Origin: Candidatus Rhodoferax bjergmarkensis | Lineage (GTDB): Bacteria; Pseudomonadota; Gammaproteobacteria; Burkholderiales; Burkholderiaceae_C | Assembly (NCBI GenBank): GCA_016708345.1 | Contig: JADJFX010000044.1 | Coordinates: 1 to 32,383 of the forward strand | Length of the DNA stretch: 32,383 bases | Reading direction: 5' to 3' | Shown here: piece by piece, positions 22,068 through 28,720 of the stretch | Layout: every line of letters begins with the position of its first letter | How positions within the stretch are numbered: position 1 is the first letter of the stretch | Position numbers and translations under genes: made by a program | Notes under the pieces: model-generated | What the model was told of the DNA's origin: nothing | Database searches by the model: none | Seen by the model: the letters and a program-made list of their open reading frames with translations, nothing else

Positions 22068-22251
22068 TGCCCGCGCCCTTGGTACTATCCTCAGACAGGA
22101 TCAGCTTCAGCCCGGCGGATACACCGGCCAGAGCTGACAGGTAGGCGGCGTAGGCGGGGAAGACTGGCGTCAGTGCCAGCGCCACCAAGCCGATACCCGA
22201 CCATGTGGACTGTCGTTTGAGCTTGTCCTTGATGCGGGCGGTTGTGCTCAT
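22051..22251 (-). CDS. Second holin-like membrane protein
   Basis: 66 aa from ATG 22251, in an ATGA overlap with the endolysin gene and behind GAGG. The N-terminus is basic (TTARIKDKLKRQS). One long or two short hydrophobic helices follow (about 18-50; GIGLVALALTPVFPAYAAYL, then SALAGVSAGLKLIL), then a polar tail. With the next gene it makes a two-membrane-protein set beside the endolysin, so one may be holin and the other antiholin. Which is which cannot be told. Confidence 0.7.
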   Translation of the reverse strand: MSTTARIKDKLKRQSTWSGIGLVALALTPVFPAYAAYLSALAGVSAGLKLILSEDSTKGAGNAGQN

Positions 22252-22688
22252 GCGTCACCTCTGAGAGTTTTACCGGATTGCAGGTCAGCCAATGTCAGCC
22301 CGCCGGTGTATTGAAAATGCGGGAACTCCGGGAACCGTTTCCAGTCGCCCGCCCATTCCAGCCCGCAAGATTTCCCGATGTCGCCAATTTTGCGCCAGAG
22401 TCGGCCAGCGTCGCCGGTTGTAGCCCAGCAGGGTTTGCCGTGAACGATTGGGACAATATCAAACGCCAGACGCCAGTTATGCCAGCTCTGCCCGCCTTTG
22501 GCGTTGGTTACGACCGGGCCAACAGCACCGGCCCGTCCTTGCGCGTAAAGTTTGTCTTGGCTGGCATTGTCGCGATATGTGCTGGTGATGAGCAAGGTGA
22601 TTCCGTCCGCATCGCAGGCGGAAATCATGGCCAGGGCGCGGCGCTTGACGGCGGGATGCAGGTCGTTGAGGTCACGCGATGAAATCAT
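22248..22688 (-). CDS. Endolysin, M15 (VanY-type) L-alanyl-D-glutamate peptidase
   Basis: 146 aa with GAGG before ATG 22688. SWHNWRLAFDIVP (69-80) supplies the metal ligands His70 and Asp77. A further ligand is His124 in EFPHFQY (121-127), next to the typical GLEWAGDW (109-116). These are the signature parts of peptidase M15 endolysins such as that of phage T5, a zinc enzyme cutting the peptide stem of peptidoglycan. Length is normal for a single-domain lysin. No signal peptide is present, so export would depend on the holin-like proteins encoded next. Confidence 0.92.
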   Translation of the reverse strand: MISSRDLNDLHPAVKRRALAMISACDADGITLLITSTYRDNASQDKLYAQGRAGAVGPVVTNAKGGQSWHNWRLAFDIVPIVHGKPCWATTGDAGRLWRKIGDIGKSCGLEWAGDWKRFPEFPHFQYTGGLTLADLQSGKTLRGDA

Positions 22689-22699
22689 GTTGGCCTCGG

Positions 22700-22723
22700 A
22701 ATAAAAACCCGGATGGCTCCGGG
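22700..22723 (-). terminator. Intrinsic terminator before the lysis genes
   Basis: On the minus strand CCCGGA, loop GCCA and TCCGGG (plus 708-723 of the 22-kb line) are followed directly by TTTTTATT, the textbook form of a Rho-independent terminator. It lies between the last early gene (22741) and the endolysin start (22688). Late expression would therefore need read-through or a promoter in the short gap, which fits Q-type antitermination, though no Q gene is recognised. Confidence 0.8.
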
Positions 22724-22740
22724 AAGGGGATGTTCGGATA

Positions 22741-22899
22741 TTAGACCTCGTCCGGAGGGTTTGGCAAGTCTGGCTTTTTTACATCACTGGCGAACGGAGT
22801 GCCAAGCCCTAGCCAACGACAGCCGCAAAGGGGGATGATGCAAACGTCGTAACCCGGACAAACATGATCATCCTGGCCGAACAACTCCGGCTGGTTCAT
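22741..22899 (-). CDS. Cys-rich miniprotein, 52 aa
   Basis: 52 aa, starting in an ATGA overlap with the DpdA-like gene. The middle holds four Cys in a compact block (CPGYDVCIIPLCGCRWLG, residues 14-31), giving CX5C-X4-CXC spacing that could bind a metal. The end is Pro-rich. The family is not recognised. It is the last early gene before the terminator at 22700-22723. Confidence 0.6.
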   Translation of the reverse strand: MNQPELFGQDDHVCPGYDVCIIPLCGCRWLGLGTPFASDVKKPDLPNPPDEV

Positions 22900-23627
22900 A
22901 ATTCAAGCCCCGCCTGAATTGCGCTTTCGGCCCATCGCGATGCCCCATTATGCGATTCTATGCGCTCAGCCATAATCATCGCCCGCCAGTCCTTGTTAGG
23001 CGGCTGATACGTTCCCCGCCATGCCGAATCAATACCGATGTTTTGAGCGATGTTCGTGCTATCGGCTGATGAAAAAGGAAGGCGGCTAAAAACATCAGGA
23101 TTGAGCATTCGCAGCCCATGCAGTTTGCAGATCGGATGGCCGCGCTCGTCACAAATGGCGTTCATTGCCTCCGCAATCCGCGACCACCAGCGGCTGTCTC
23201 CGACCACGGCATATTTACCGGAGCTGCCGATACAGACGCGAGGCCAGTTCCGCGCCAGCATTTCCAGCCTGTGGATGCTTTCGTGCATGTGCCAGACCGG
23301 CGCAGACAGCCACGGCTCATGTGGCCAGGCGTCGATCAACTCGTTGTTCTGAAGCTCATCGCCGTCGATCACGTCAGGGATGACGGCAAAATCAAATCCC
23401 GGCAGGCGTTTGATGCCTTCAACCCATTCAAAATAGTCCGGCCAGTTCATTTCCCGCCCGGATTTCCATGCCGAAAACGCCCCGTTATCCACAGCGAACG
23501 ACTGGCAGACCTCGACGGCAATTTCCAGTTGATCTGGCGTCAGGAAACTCACAAAAGCATGGCGACCCGTCAAAACTTTTGCAGCTGCCGTTGCTGGCGT
23601 GATTGGTAGGCCGTGGTAATGGATCAT
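22896..23627 (-). CDS. TGT-like base-exchange enzyme candidate (DpdA-like family)
   Basis: 243 aa. The start at ATG 23627 follows GGGGGAAG and overlaps the previous gene by ATGA. Conserved-looking blocks in order are FAVDNGAFSAW (44-54), FAVIPDVIDGD (80-90), PVWHMHES (110-117), CIGSSGKYA (132-140), CKLHGLRML (167-175) and FSSADST (185-191). The strand-ended acidic and Gly motifs, and the late HG-then-DS block, suit a TIM-barrel tRNA-guanine-transglycosylase relative like DpdA, which swaps guanine for a 7-deazaguanine in phage DNA. I recall close relatives in phages of betaproteobacteria. No preQ0 synthesis gene (FolE, QueD, QueE, QueC) is in the window, so activity would rely on host preQ0. 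The fold assignment is by eye. Confidence 0.5.
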   Translation of the reverse strand: MIHYHGLPITPATAAAKVLTGRHAFVSFLTPDQLEIAVEVCQSFAVDNGAFSAWKSGREMNWPDYFEWVEGIKRLPGFDFAVIPDVIDGDELQNNELIDAWPHEPWLSAPVWHMHESIHRLEMLARNWPRVCIGSSGKYAVVGDSRWWSRIAEAMNAICDERGHPICKLHGLRMLNPDVFSRLPFSSADSTNIAQNIGIDSAWRGTYQPPNKDWRAMIMAERIESHNGASRWAESAIQAGLEL

Positions 23628-23770
23628 TTCTTCCCCCAAGAATACGAAACTTGCACCCATCGCCCTCTGCATTTTTTATCGTCGCAAACGTGGCCGTGAA
23701 TTGTGCAAAATGCAAACGTGCGCGACTTAATGCGGGTTGGCTTTGCTTTCATGCGCTGGCGTAATTTCAT
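23624..23770 (-). CDS. Zinc-finger-like miniprotein, 48 aa
   Basis: 48 aa from ATG 23770 (an in-frame ATG six codons on is also possible). The first 17 residues are strongly basic (KLRQRMKAKPTRIKSR). A CTIHGHVCDDKKC block follows (residues 22-34), whose three Cys and two His can make a zinc site. The stop overlaps the start of the DpdA-like gene (ATGA), which argues for translation. It may be a nucleic-acid-binding accessory to its neighbour, but that is inference. Confidence 0.55.
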   Translation of the reverse strand: MKLRQRMKAKPTRIKSRTFAFCTIHGHVCDDKKCRGRWVQVSYSWGKK

Positions 23771-23777
23771 GGCTGAT

Positions 23778-24080
23778 TCAGTTCACTTGTGGCCGACATG
23801 TCACCCTCGCAAAATACCATTTCCTCCCTGTAATGCGGTCGTTCAGGTGCTTGTGCATTTCCGCCGTGAAATCGGTCGGCATTGCCTTCTTGGCCTCGAA
23901 CTTGACCACGTCCTCACGTATCAAATCCCCATCCTCGTACCGAATTACCGCCGTGACTTTCCAGTTATGCGGATTTGTGCAGTATTTCGCGCATCCGTTT
24001 TCGTGACGGATTGGTCCTTCGATGCCGGACGGGGTGACGCGAAAAGCGGCGAAGGGTTGGTATTGGAGTGGTTTTTTCAT
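23778..24080 (-). CDS. Hypothetical phage protein, 100 aa
   Basis: 100 aa. ATG 24080 overlaps the preceding stop (ATGA), with GGAAGA upstream. Two beta-rich parts (FAAFRVTPSGIEGPIRHENG; WKVTAVIRYEDGDLIRED) are followed by a basic C-terminus (HLNDRITGRKWYFARVTC). It has the look of a small single-domain phage protein. I do not recognise a family or catalytic motif. Confidence 0.6.
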   Translation of the reverse strand: MKKPLQYQPFAAFRVTPSGIEGPIRHENGCAKYCTNPHNWKVTAVIRYEDGDLIREDVVKFEAKKAMPTDFTAEMHKHLNDRITGRKWYFARVTCRPQVN

Positions 24081-24469
24081 AGTTCTTCCCGCTCCCATCC
24101 TGCCCTGAATCCGCCCTGTTTCGGCCAGACCACGACGAGCGGGAACGGGAACTTTTCAGCGCAAACGCGCAGCTTCACTTTTGCGTCATCCTCTGCCCGA
24201 TACCCTCCGGCAGAGTTGCGCGCCTTGACCTCGTGTATCTCAATCCGGCCGTCCGAGTACATCACCATAAAATCCGGGTAGTAGTGACACTTTGCCGCAA
24301 CCTTCAGCCCGACACACTCAAACCACCACAAAGCCACTTCCCCGGCGATTTGAGACGCTTTCAGGTGTTCCGCGTAGGCTGATTCGGTTTTGTTCATTTC
24401 CCCGGCTTTAAGGCGGCCTAGAACGCGATTCCGTGGCATTTGCCTGGTATGGCTTCGGGAGAACGTCAT
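24077..24469 (-). CDS. PD-(D/E)XK nuclease-fold protein, DUF1064-like
   Basis: 130 aa from ATG 24469 (ATGA overlap with the preceding gene). The core is YYPDFMVMYSDGRIEIHEVKAR (read as 64-85), with Asp66, Glu80 and Lys82 making the PD...ExK active-site pattern. An upstream helix contains Glu (SAYAEHLKASQIAGEV). This is the layout of the DUF1064 and related phage nuclease family, which includes small Holliday-junction-type or nicking enzymes. It lies in the replication operon, where a resolvase or endonuclease is expected. The substrate is unknown. Confidence 0.75.
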   Translation of the reverse strand: MTFSRSHTRQMPRNRVLGRLKAGEMNKTESAYAEHLKASQIAGEVALWWFECVGLKVAAKCHYYPDFMVMYSDGRIEIHEVKARNSAGGYRAEDDAKVKLRVCAEKFPFPLVVVWPKQGGFRAGWEREEL

Positions 24470-24831
24470 GGTTGCTCCCCGATATGCTCCATCAACGCCT
24501 GTTCCGCAGTTTTCAACGCAAACGTTCCAGCCGTGCACAGGCTGAGATAGCAAAGCGCTTCCCAAGTCTCCGGGGTGGAATCCAGTATTTTCCGCAGCGC
24601 CCGGCGGCGGTACTCGTTCGGGTTGACAATGCGGCCCTTGTGCTTGATCTCGTCGCGGATGTACCACAGCGCCTTTTGCAGGTCTTGAGCCGGTGCGCCT
24701 TTGTCGCGGTGCCGAAAAATGTACTTGAACGCATTGCCGCGATTGAACGACAGATGGCGCGTGACCTGGATGCACTCGATTCCGCTCGGATGCCCGCAGT
24801 AGTGGGCGGGGTTGTTTACGGGGTCGGTCAT
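24466..24831 (-). CDS. DUF3310 phage protein (SaV-like)
   Basis: 121 aa. ATG 24831 overlaps the preceding stop by ATGA. NPAHYCGHPSGIECIQVTRH (7-26), FNRGNAFKYIFRHRDKG (29-45) and DLQKALWYIRDEI (50-62) are the defining blocks of DUF3310, a very common small protein of tailed phages, sometimes called a nucleotide kinase without firm proof. A C-terminal helical extension (about 75-121) is extra. It is expressed with the replication genes. Confidence 0.8.
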   Translation of the reverse strand: MTDPVNNPAHYCGHPSGIECIQVTRHLSFNRGNAFKYIFRHRDKGAPAQDLQKALWYIRDEIKHKGRIVNPNEYRRRALRKILDSTPETWEALCYLSLCTAGTFALKTAEQALMEHIGEQP

Positions 24832-25181
24832 TGCGGCACTCCCCAATGATGTTTTTTAACCTGGCCGGTGACGTACAACTCAAGCGCATCCGCTTTGCTG
24901 ATTCCGTTGCGTTGCGCGTACTGGCTGACCGAGTTATTGCAAAGCCCGTATTTTTTGCAGTGCGCCATCAGCGATGCAGTCTCTCCGCGAAATGCAAACG
25001 CCTTGCTTTTCGGCTTGCTGATGCCGTTGCGCTCAAACATGCGGATAGCGGCTTGATGCGTCATGTTTGCCATTGCCCCGATGACCTCCCACTTGCCGCC
25101 CGATTGCTCAATCAGCTCGGCCAGCACTTGCGGAACCGGCTTACCCGTCCGCGCTGACTCGCGCCGTTCCCATGATCTCAT
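24828..25181 (-). CDS. Hypothetical HTH-like phage protein
   Basis: 117 aa from ATG 25181, one base after the preceding stop. The sequence contains two similar helix-turn-helix-like passages (ANMTHQAAIRMFERNGISKP at about 36-55 and CNNSVSQYAQRNGISKADAL at about 80-99), each ending in RNGISK. A duplicated DNA-reading unit is therefore possible. Antiterminator or regulator roles would suit the position late in the early operon, but no known Q family is recognised. It ends in an ATGA overlap. Confidence 0.6.
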   Translation of the reverse strand: MRSWERRESARTGKPVPQVLAELIEQSGGKWEVIGAMANMTHQAAIRMFERNGISKPKSKAFAFRGETASLMAHCKKYGLCNNSVSQYAQRNGISKADALELYVTGQVKKHHWGVPQ

Positions 25182-25182
25182 G

Positions 25183-25743
25183 TCAAATGCTCCACTGTGC
25201 GGCAAAGGCGTCCGCAATGCCCTGATACGTTTTACTGCGCTCTTTCCACCGGTCAGGACTCGGCGGCATCTTGTGTATGCGGTCATCGCGCCCGCTGACG
25301 ATTTTCGTAGGTTGGAGCAATGGCAACCCACTCAGCCACAAGCAAGTAGCCTTAGTCTCCCCATGCCCGAATTGCCATGGCTGAATAATCTGGTCTGGCC
25401 TGCGGTACAGGCCGGACATGATGCAAACCGGGTTTTCAATCGCCGTCCGCTTAATATGCTCGCTGCGCCGAATCAGCCGCATGAAAAACGATACTGCCTC
25501 CTGCTGCCTGCCATCCATCCGCTTGGCTGCAAAGTGCCGCGCCCCGCTGACGCTCAGGTGAGTGCATGGCGGGTGGGCAATCATCAAATCCCACGGATAG
25601 TCGATCACGTCGAACACATCGCCCATGTAATGCGGTCCAAGCCGCTCAGTCGGCAGCAGGTCGCACGACATGGCGTCATGGCCTAGCTCGATAAACGCAT
25701 CGCGCACAATCCCCGAATATTCACATGCCACTAAAACCTTCAT
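25183..25743 (-). CDS. C5-cytosine-methyltransferase-like protein (short phage form)
   Basis: 186 aa. MKVLVACEYSGIVRDAFIEL (1-20) is an AdoMet-binding start of the FAGxG class with CEYSG in place. WDLMIAHPPCTHLSVSGARH (51-70) has the PPC catalytic loop, and AIENPVCIM carries the ENP of motif VI. The later HGETKATCLWLSGLPLL block is typical of this short phage family. The large C-terminal target-recognition domain of classical C5 enzymes is missing, so specificity and activity are uncertain. It probably modifies phage DNA or relates to base modification. Confidence 0.75.
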   Translation of the reverse strand: MKVLVACEYSGIVRDAFIELGHDAMSCDLLPTERLGPHYMGDVFDVIDYPWDLMIAHPPCTHLSVSGARHFAAKRMDGRQQEAVSFFMRLIRRSEHIKRTAIENPVCIMSGLYRRPDQIIQPWQFGHGETKATCLWLSGLPLLQPTKIVSGRDDRIHKMPPSPDRWKERSKTYQGIADAFAAQWSI

Positions 25744-25790
25744 GGCTTAATCCCCGTTGTTTGGAGCGGGCTGGCCGCTCCGTGCTGCGA

Positions 25791-25973
25791 TTAGGCTGCG
25801 ATGATGTACCGGCAGTCTTTGTTGTTGTGGCGGTTGTGGTCGGACTTGCAGGAAAGCGTATCGCTCTTGCGCAGGCAGTTTTGCTGGCAGGCAATGTTGC
25901 TGCATCCTGCAAGTGCGGTGCGCTCGCCGTTGACGATTGCGATGCGGGCGGAAACGATTTGGTTTGTGTTCAT
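25791..25973 (-). CDS. Cys/His-rich miniprotein, 60 aa
   Basis: 60 aa with GGGAGC before ATG 25973; upstream in-frame starts lack a ribosome site. Cys at 24, 29, 33, 42 and 54 with His at 46 and 49 give several possible zinc sites. Family unknown. It is the first of several small metal-binding-type proteins in this operon. Confidence 0.55.
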   Translation of the reverse strand: MNTNQIVSARIAIVNGERTALAGCSNIACQQNCLRKSDTLSCKSDHNRHNNKDCRYIIAA

Positions 25974-26025
25974 GGTGTTGCTCCCGGTTGTTTGTTTTGA
26001 TGCCCCAAGTATTGCACTAGCAATA

Positions 26026-26214
26026 TCATTCGTCAACCACTTTCCCCGTAATCCTCTCGAAAATAACCCGGCTGACGTACTCCGCGAATCCGGCCGGGTC
26101 AGTCTTGGCCCGTTCGCGCATACTCTGCGCCGTCTTTTCGGACAGCGCGGGGCAGTAGTGGCCTTGTTCGAGTTGGCAGAGTCGGCAGGTTACTAGGTGG
26201 CGGTGGAGGCTCAT
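26026..26214 (-). CDS. Small protein with N-terminal CxxC...C motif
   Basis: 62 aa, starting in an ATGA overlap with the preceding gene. CRLCQLEQGHYC (10-21) gives three Cys and a His suitable for zinc. A helical C-terminus follows (SEKTAQSMRERAKTDPAGFA, then EYVSRVIFERITGKVV). The role is not recognised. Operon position next to the helicase suggests an early function. Confidence 0.6.
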   Translation of the reverse strand: MSLHRHLVTCRLCQLEQGHYCPALSEKTAQSMRERAKTDPAGFAEYVSRVIFERITGKVVDE

Positions 26215-26399
26215 AACCTGGCGTGATGCTCATGTATCAGGTCAATGCAGGCTTTCCTGACTTCCTGCATCCACATTTTGTCATCCATGTGGCGGAACCA
26301 TCGGCCAATGTCGGCCTCGCATGGGATGGCCGAATCGTAGAACTCGCGCCCGTCTTGCTCAAACGTCAGATAACCATCGTCGCTGCGTACTGTGATCAT
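26211..26399 (-). CDS. Small acidic hypothetical protein
   Basis: 62 aa. ATG 26399 overlaps the helicase stop (ATGA) and has GGAGG 7 nt upstream; ATG 26405 is too close to that site. The N-terminus has two beta strands (MITVRSDDGYLTFEQDGREF). A helix with Trp and acidic residues follows (IGRWFRHMDDKMWMQEVRKA). No function recognised. Confidence 0.6.
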   Translation of the reverse strand: MITVRSDDGYLTFEQDGREFYDSAIPCEADIGRWFRHMDDKMWMQEVRKACIDLIHEHHARL

Positions 26400-27724
26400 G
26401 TCCATGCCTCCAGCTCATGAAACCGGAATGTCGGGCCGTCGTATCCAATCAGGACGGTTCCGCAGGCTCCGTTTCGGTTTTTCGTAATCAGTATTTCAGC
26501 CTTGCCCATGTTTTCCTGTTGCGGCTCGTCGTCGTATTTTTCCTGACGGTGAACCATCATGATCAAATCGGCATCCTGGGCGATGGCGCCAGACTCGCGC
26601 AGGTCGCCGTTTGTGGGCTTGCGCTTGGCCTTCTCAACATCCTTGGTCAGCTGGCTGATGGCGATAAACGGCATGTTGAAATCCATGGCCATGCGCTTGA
26701 TGTCGCGGCTGATGCCGGTCAACTCCAGGTTGCGGTTGTTGGCATTGGCCTTGTTCGCGTCCATGAGCTGGATGTAATCCACGACCGCCATGCTGACGCC
26801 GCCATGCTCACGCACCACGCGACGCAACAGGCCGCGCATCCTGGCCGGAGTCAGGCCGGACGCGTCGCAAACAATCAGGTTTTTGGTTTGCAGCCGACCG
26901 GCAGCTTTTGCCATCCATCCAGCCTCGTCCGTCGTCATCGAGCCGCGCTTGATGGCTGCGTAGTGGACGCGAGACTCGGCAGAAACCATCCGCCGCCCAA
27001 TATCCAGAGCTGGCATTTCCATACTGAATACAACAATCGGATATTTCGTGTGACGCATGGCGTGCTGCACCAGCGACATCGCAAACGTGGTTTTTCCCAT
27101 GCTTGGCGGCGCGGCAACGACAATCATGCTGGCCGCTTGCAGTCCGTCGATCTTGTCATCCAGCGATGGCAGGCCGGTGCTGATGCCGCTGATTCCGGGG
27201 TTTTGTGACGCCCTGGCCGCATCGTCAAAAACCTTCCGCATCAACTCAACGCCATCCACGACCGGCAGGTCATTGCCCAGGTTGCCGCTGATGACGCCAG
27301 ACAAAATTCCGTCAGCCTCGCTCAGCAGTTCGTTGACGTTGCGCCCTCCATGGGATTCGACAAGCTCCGTGATGCTTGTTGCTGCCCCTATCAGGTTCCG
27401 CAGTACGGTGTATTCGCGGATGCGCTTGGCATTGCTGATGGCTGCCGCGCGTCCAGCATGACCGCCCTTGACGATGCCGCTGATGATGGCCTCGGCGTCG
27501 TCCTGCCCACGGTCCAGCATGTACCCGGCGACCTGCACCAGATCAAACGACCGGCGAAGGTTTTTCAGGTCAGTGATTGCGCCCCAGACGGCGCGATATT
27601 CGGGGACCGTGAAGTCATCAGCGCCGAGCAACCCGCCAATGTCGTCATGCAGTCCGTTGTTTTCGATGATGCTGGCCAGCACGAGTTGCTCGGCTGACGG
27701 GGATTCCAGTTTTGCTGTGATCAT
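26396..27724 (-). CDS. Replicative DNA helicase, DnaB family
   Basis: 442 aa. ATG 27724 overlaps the initiator stop by ATGA. The N-terminal helical domain (about 8-95, PSAEQLVLASIIENNGLHDD) is joined by a linker to a RecA-like core. Walker A is APPSMGKT (205-212), Walker B VVDYIQLM (314-321), and ISQLTKDVEKA and RESGAIAQDADLIMM are the usual sensor and arginine-finger regions. Being slightly shorter than E. coli DnaB (471 aa) is normal for phage forms. It unwinds DNA at the fork and would be loaded by the initiator encoded just upstream. Confidence 0.95.
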   Translation of the reverse strand: MITAKLESPSAEQLVLASIIENNGLHDDIGGLLGADDFTVPEYRAVWGAITDLKNLRRSFDLVQVAGYMLDRGQDDAEAIISGIVKGGHAGRAAAISNAKRIREYTVLRNLIGAATSITELVESHGGRNVNELLSEADGILSGVISGNLGNDLPVVDGVELMRKVFDDAARASQNPGISGISTGLPSLDDKIDGLQAASMIVVAAPPSMGKTTFAMSLVQHAMRHTKYPIVVFSMEMPALDIGRRMVSAESRVHYAAIKRGSMTTDEAGWMAKAAGRLQTKNLIVCDASGLTPARMRGLLRRVVREHGGVSMAVVDYIQLMDANKANANNRNLELTGISRDIKRMAMDFNMPFIAISQLTKDVEKAKRKPTNGDLRESGAIAQDADLIMMVHRQEKYDDEPQQENMGKAEILITKNRNGACGTVLIGYDGPTFRFHELEAWT

Positions 27725-28509
27725 TTCAGGCAAGCCCTCCCGGCCTCAAGTGCCGCTAATTCTTCTGCGTTCATCATGCGCTTCGGGTCTGGTCGCCAGT
27801 AGTCCGGTTTCTTTTCGGTGGACGGCTTGCTGGCTGTTTTGGGCGGGCTTGCGTATTCGGTCTTGCACCACGTCACCAGAGCGGATTCCCACTTGTTTTG
27901 TGGCTTGCTGGTGCCGTTGTGGTGTATCACGAACTTTGCAATGATTTCATCGGTCAGCCGGTCGGGTTTGAGTCCTGCTCGCATCATGAGCGCCGGGAAC
28001 TGTTCGCCGGGTTTCCAATCGGTTGTCATGGTGATCGGCTGGTTGGCGTTTTCGTGTCGTGTGACTCGCTCCAGATAGGCTTGGCCGTCAGCAGAAGGGC
28101 GAGAATCGCCTACTGACGGTTCCCTGACGGTTCCCTGATGGTTAGGCGGCACTTGGCGCAGGGGGGTGCGGCGTTTGGCGCAGGGGGTACCGGCGTTTGG
28201 CGCAGGGGGTGCATTTGGCGCAGGGGGTGCGCAATCTGCCGGTATAGGCCGGAATTTATTGGCTGATATGGTGTAGACGTTGCTGGAATTGTAGCGATGC
28301 TCGACGGCCAGAACGCCACTCTCTGACAACCAGACGATAGCGTCACGAATAGCCCTGTCGCTCAGGCAAGTCCGCTCAGACATGCGGCGAATTGATGGCC
28401 AGCACACTCCATCGTCGTTGGCCTGATCTGCCAGAGAAATCAAAACCAGCTTCTGTGTCGAGGACATGCCGGTCAGTGACCAGCAAGCCGACAGGATGTG
28501 TGTGCTCAT
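27721..28509 (-). CDS. Replication initiator, O-like, with DnaT-like C-terminus
   Basis: 262 aa with AAGGAG before ATG 28509. The N-terminal winged helix (about 15-85: LTGMSSTQKLVLISLADQ, SERTCLSDRAIRDAI, LSESGVLAVEHRY) is the HTH_36 type used by phage initiators. Residues 93-120 (APPAPNAPPAPNAGTPCAKR) form a repetitive linker encoded by four DNA iterons. The C-terminal part (WKPGEQFPALMMRAGLKPDR at about 165, then W-x-x-x-L-V-T-W) resembles the DnaT/primosome domain that helps load helicase. The layout equals lambda O, with the origin inside the gene. Confidence 0.85.
   Translation of the reverse strand: MSTHILSACWSLTGMSSTQKLVLISLADQANDDGVCWPSIRRMSERTCLSDRAIRDAIVWLSESGVLAVEHRYNSSNVYTISANKFRPIPADCAPPAPNAPPAPNAGTPCAKRRTPLRQVPPNHQGTVREPSVGDSRPSADGQAYLERVTRHENANQPITMTTDWKPGEQFPALMMRAGLKPDRLTDEIIAKFVIHHNGTSKPQNKWESALVTWCKTEYASPPKTASKPSTEKKPDYWRPDPKRMMNAEELAALEAGRACLK
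28153..28228. repeat. ori: Four direct iterons in the initiator gene (probable origin of replication)
   Basis: TTGGCGCAGGGGG(G)T occurs at 28153-28167, 28175-28188, 28197-28210 and 28215-28228. Starts are 22, 22 and 18 bp apart, so the copies lie on nearly the same helical face. They fall in the linker part of the O-like gene, exactly where lambdoid phages keep their initiator-binding iterons. AT-richer DNA lies at 28250-28290. Confidence 0.7.
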
Positions 28510-28697
28510 TGCTTGCTCCTTAAGTCCAGAAGCTCTGGAATCAGAAACACGGCAGAGAGGAAAAGGCTCGTTTCCTCGCTAACACCCAATACAGTACTGA
28601 TCCAGGTTCCACGCCGAATCAGTGCCGCTATTTTACCGCATATTCCGCACCCTGTAACATAGAAAAGTGCGGAATGGTCGCCGGATGGTGCGGTCAT
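28506..28697 (-). CDS. Small hypothetical early protein
   Basis: 63 aa from ATG 28697, stopping in an ATGA overlap with the initiator gene. The C-terminal half is hydrophobic (VSEETSLFLSAVFLIPELLD). A Cys pair (CGICG, 17-21) lies before a basic GKIAALIRRGTW helix. It occupies the place of CII or a small regulator between Cro and O, but no clear helix-turn-helix family is seen. The overlap is the main support. Confidence 0.5.
   Translation of the reverse strand: MTAPSGDHSALFYVTGCGICGKIAALIRRGTWISTVLGVSEETSLFLSAVFLIPELLDLRSKQ
28642..28675. promoter_or_regulatory. 9-bp inverted repeat inside the small early gene
   Basis: ATTCCGCAC (28642-28650) and GTGCGGAAT (28667-28675) are exact inverted repeats 16 bp apart. 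Half-sites of the same CCGCA type recur close by at 28637-28641. The spacing fits a dimer binding adjacent major grooves or a stem-loop with a 16-nt loop. The function is not known. Confidence 0.4.
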
Positions 28698-28720
28698 TGC
28701 TGATCCCGTCCGGCGTGTTT

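Noticed and set aside
24470..24889. N-terminal extension of the PD-(D/E)XK protein to 24889
   Set aside because: It overlaps the entire DUF3310 gene in another frame. ATG 24469 in the ATGA overlap is the natural start.
26417..27208. 263-codon plus-strand frame opposite the helicase
   Set aside because: Antisense to a well-supported DnaB gene and without a family resemblance.
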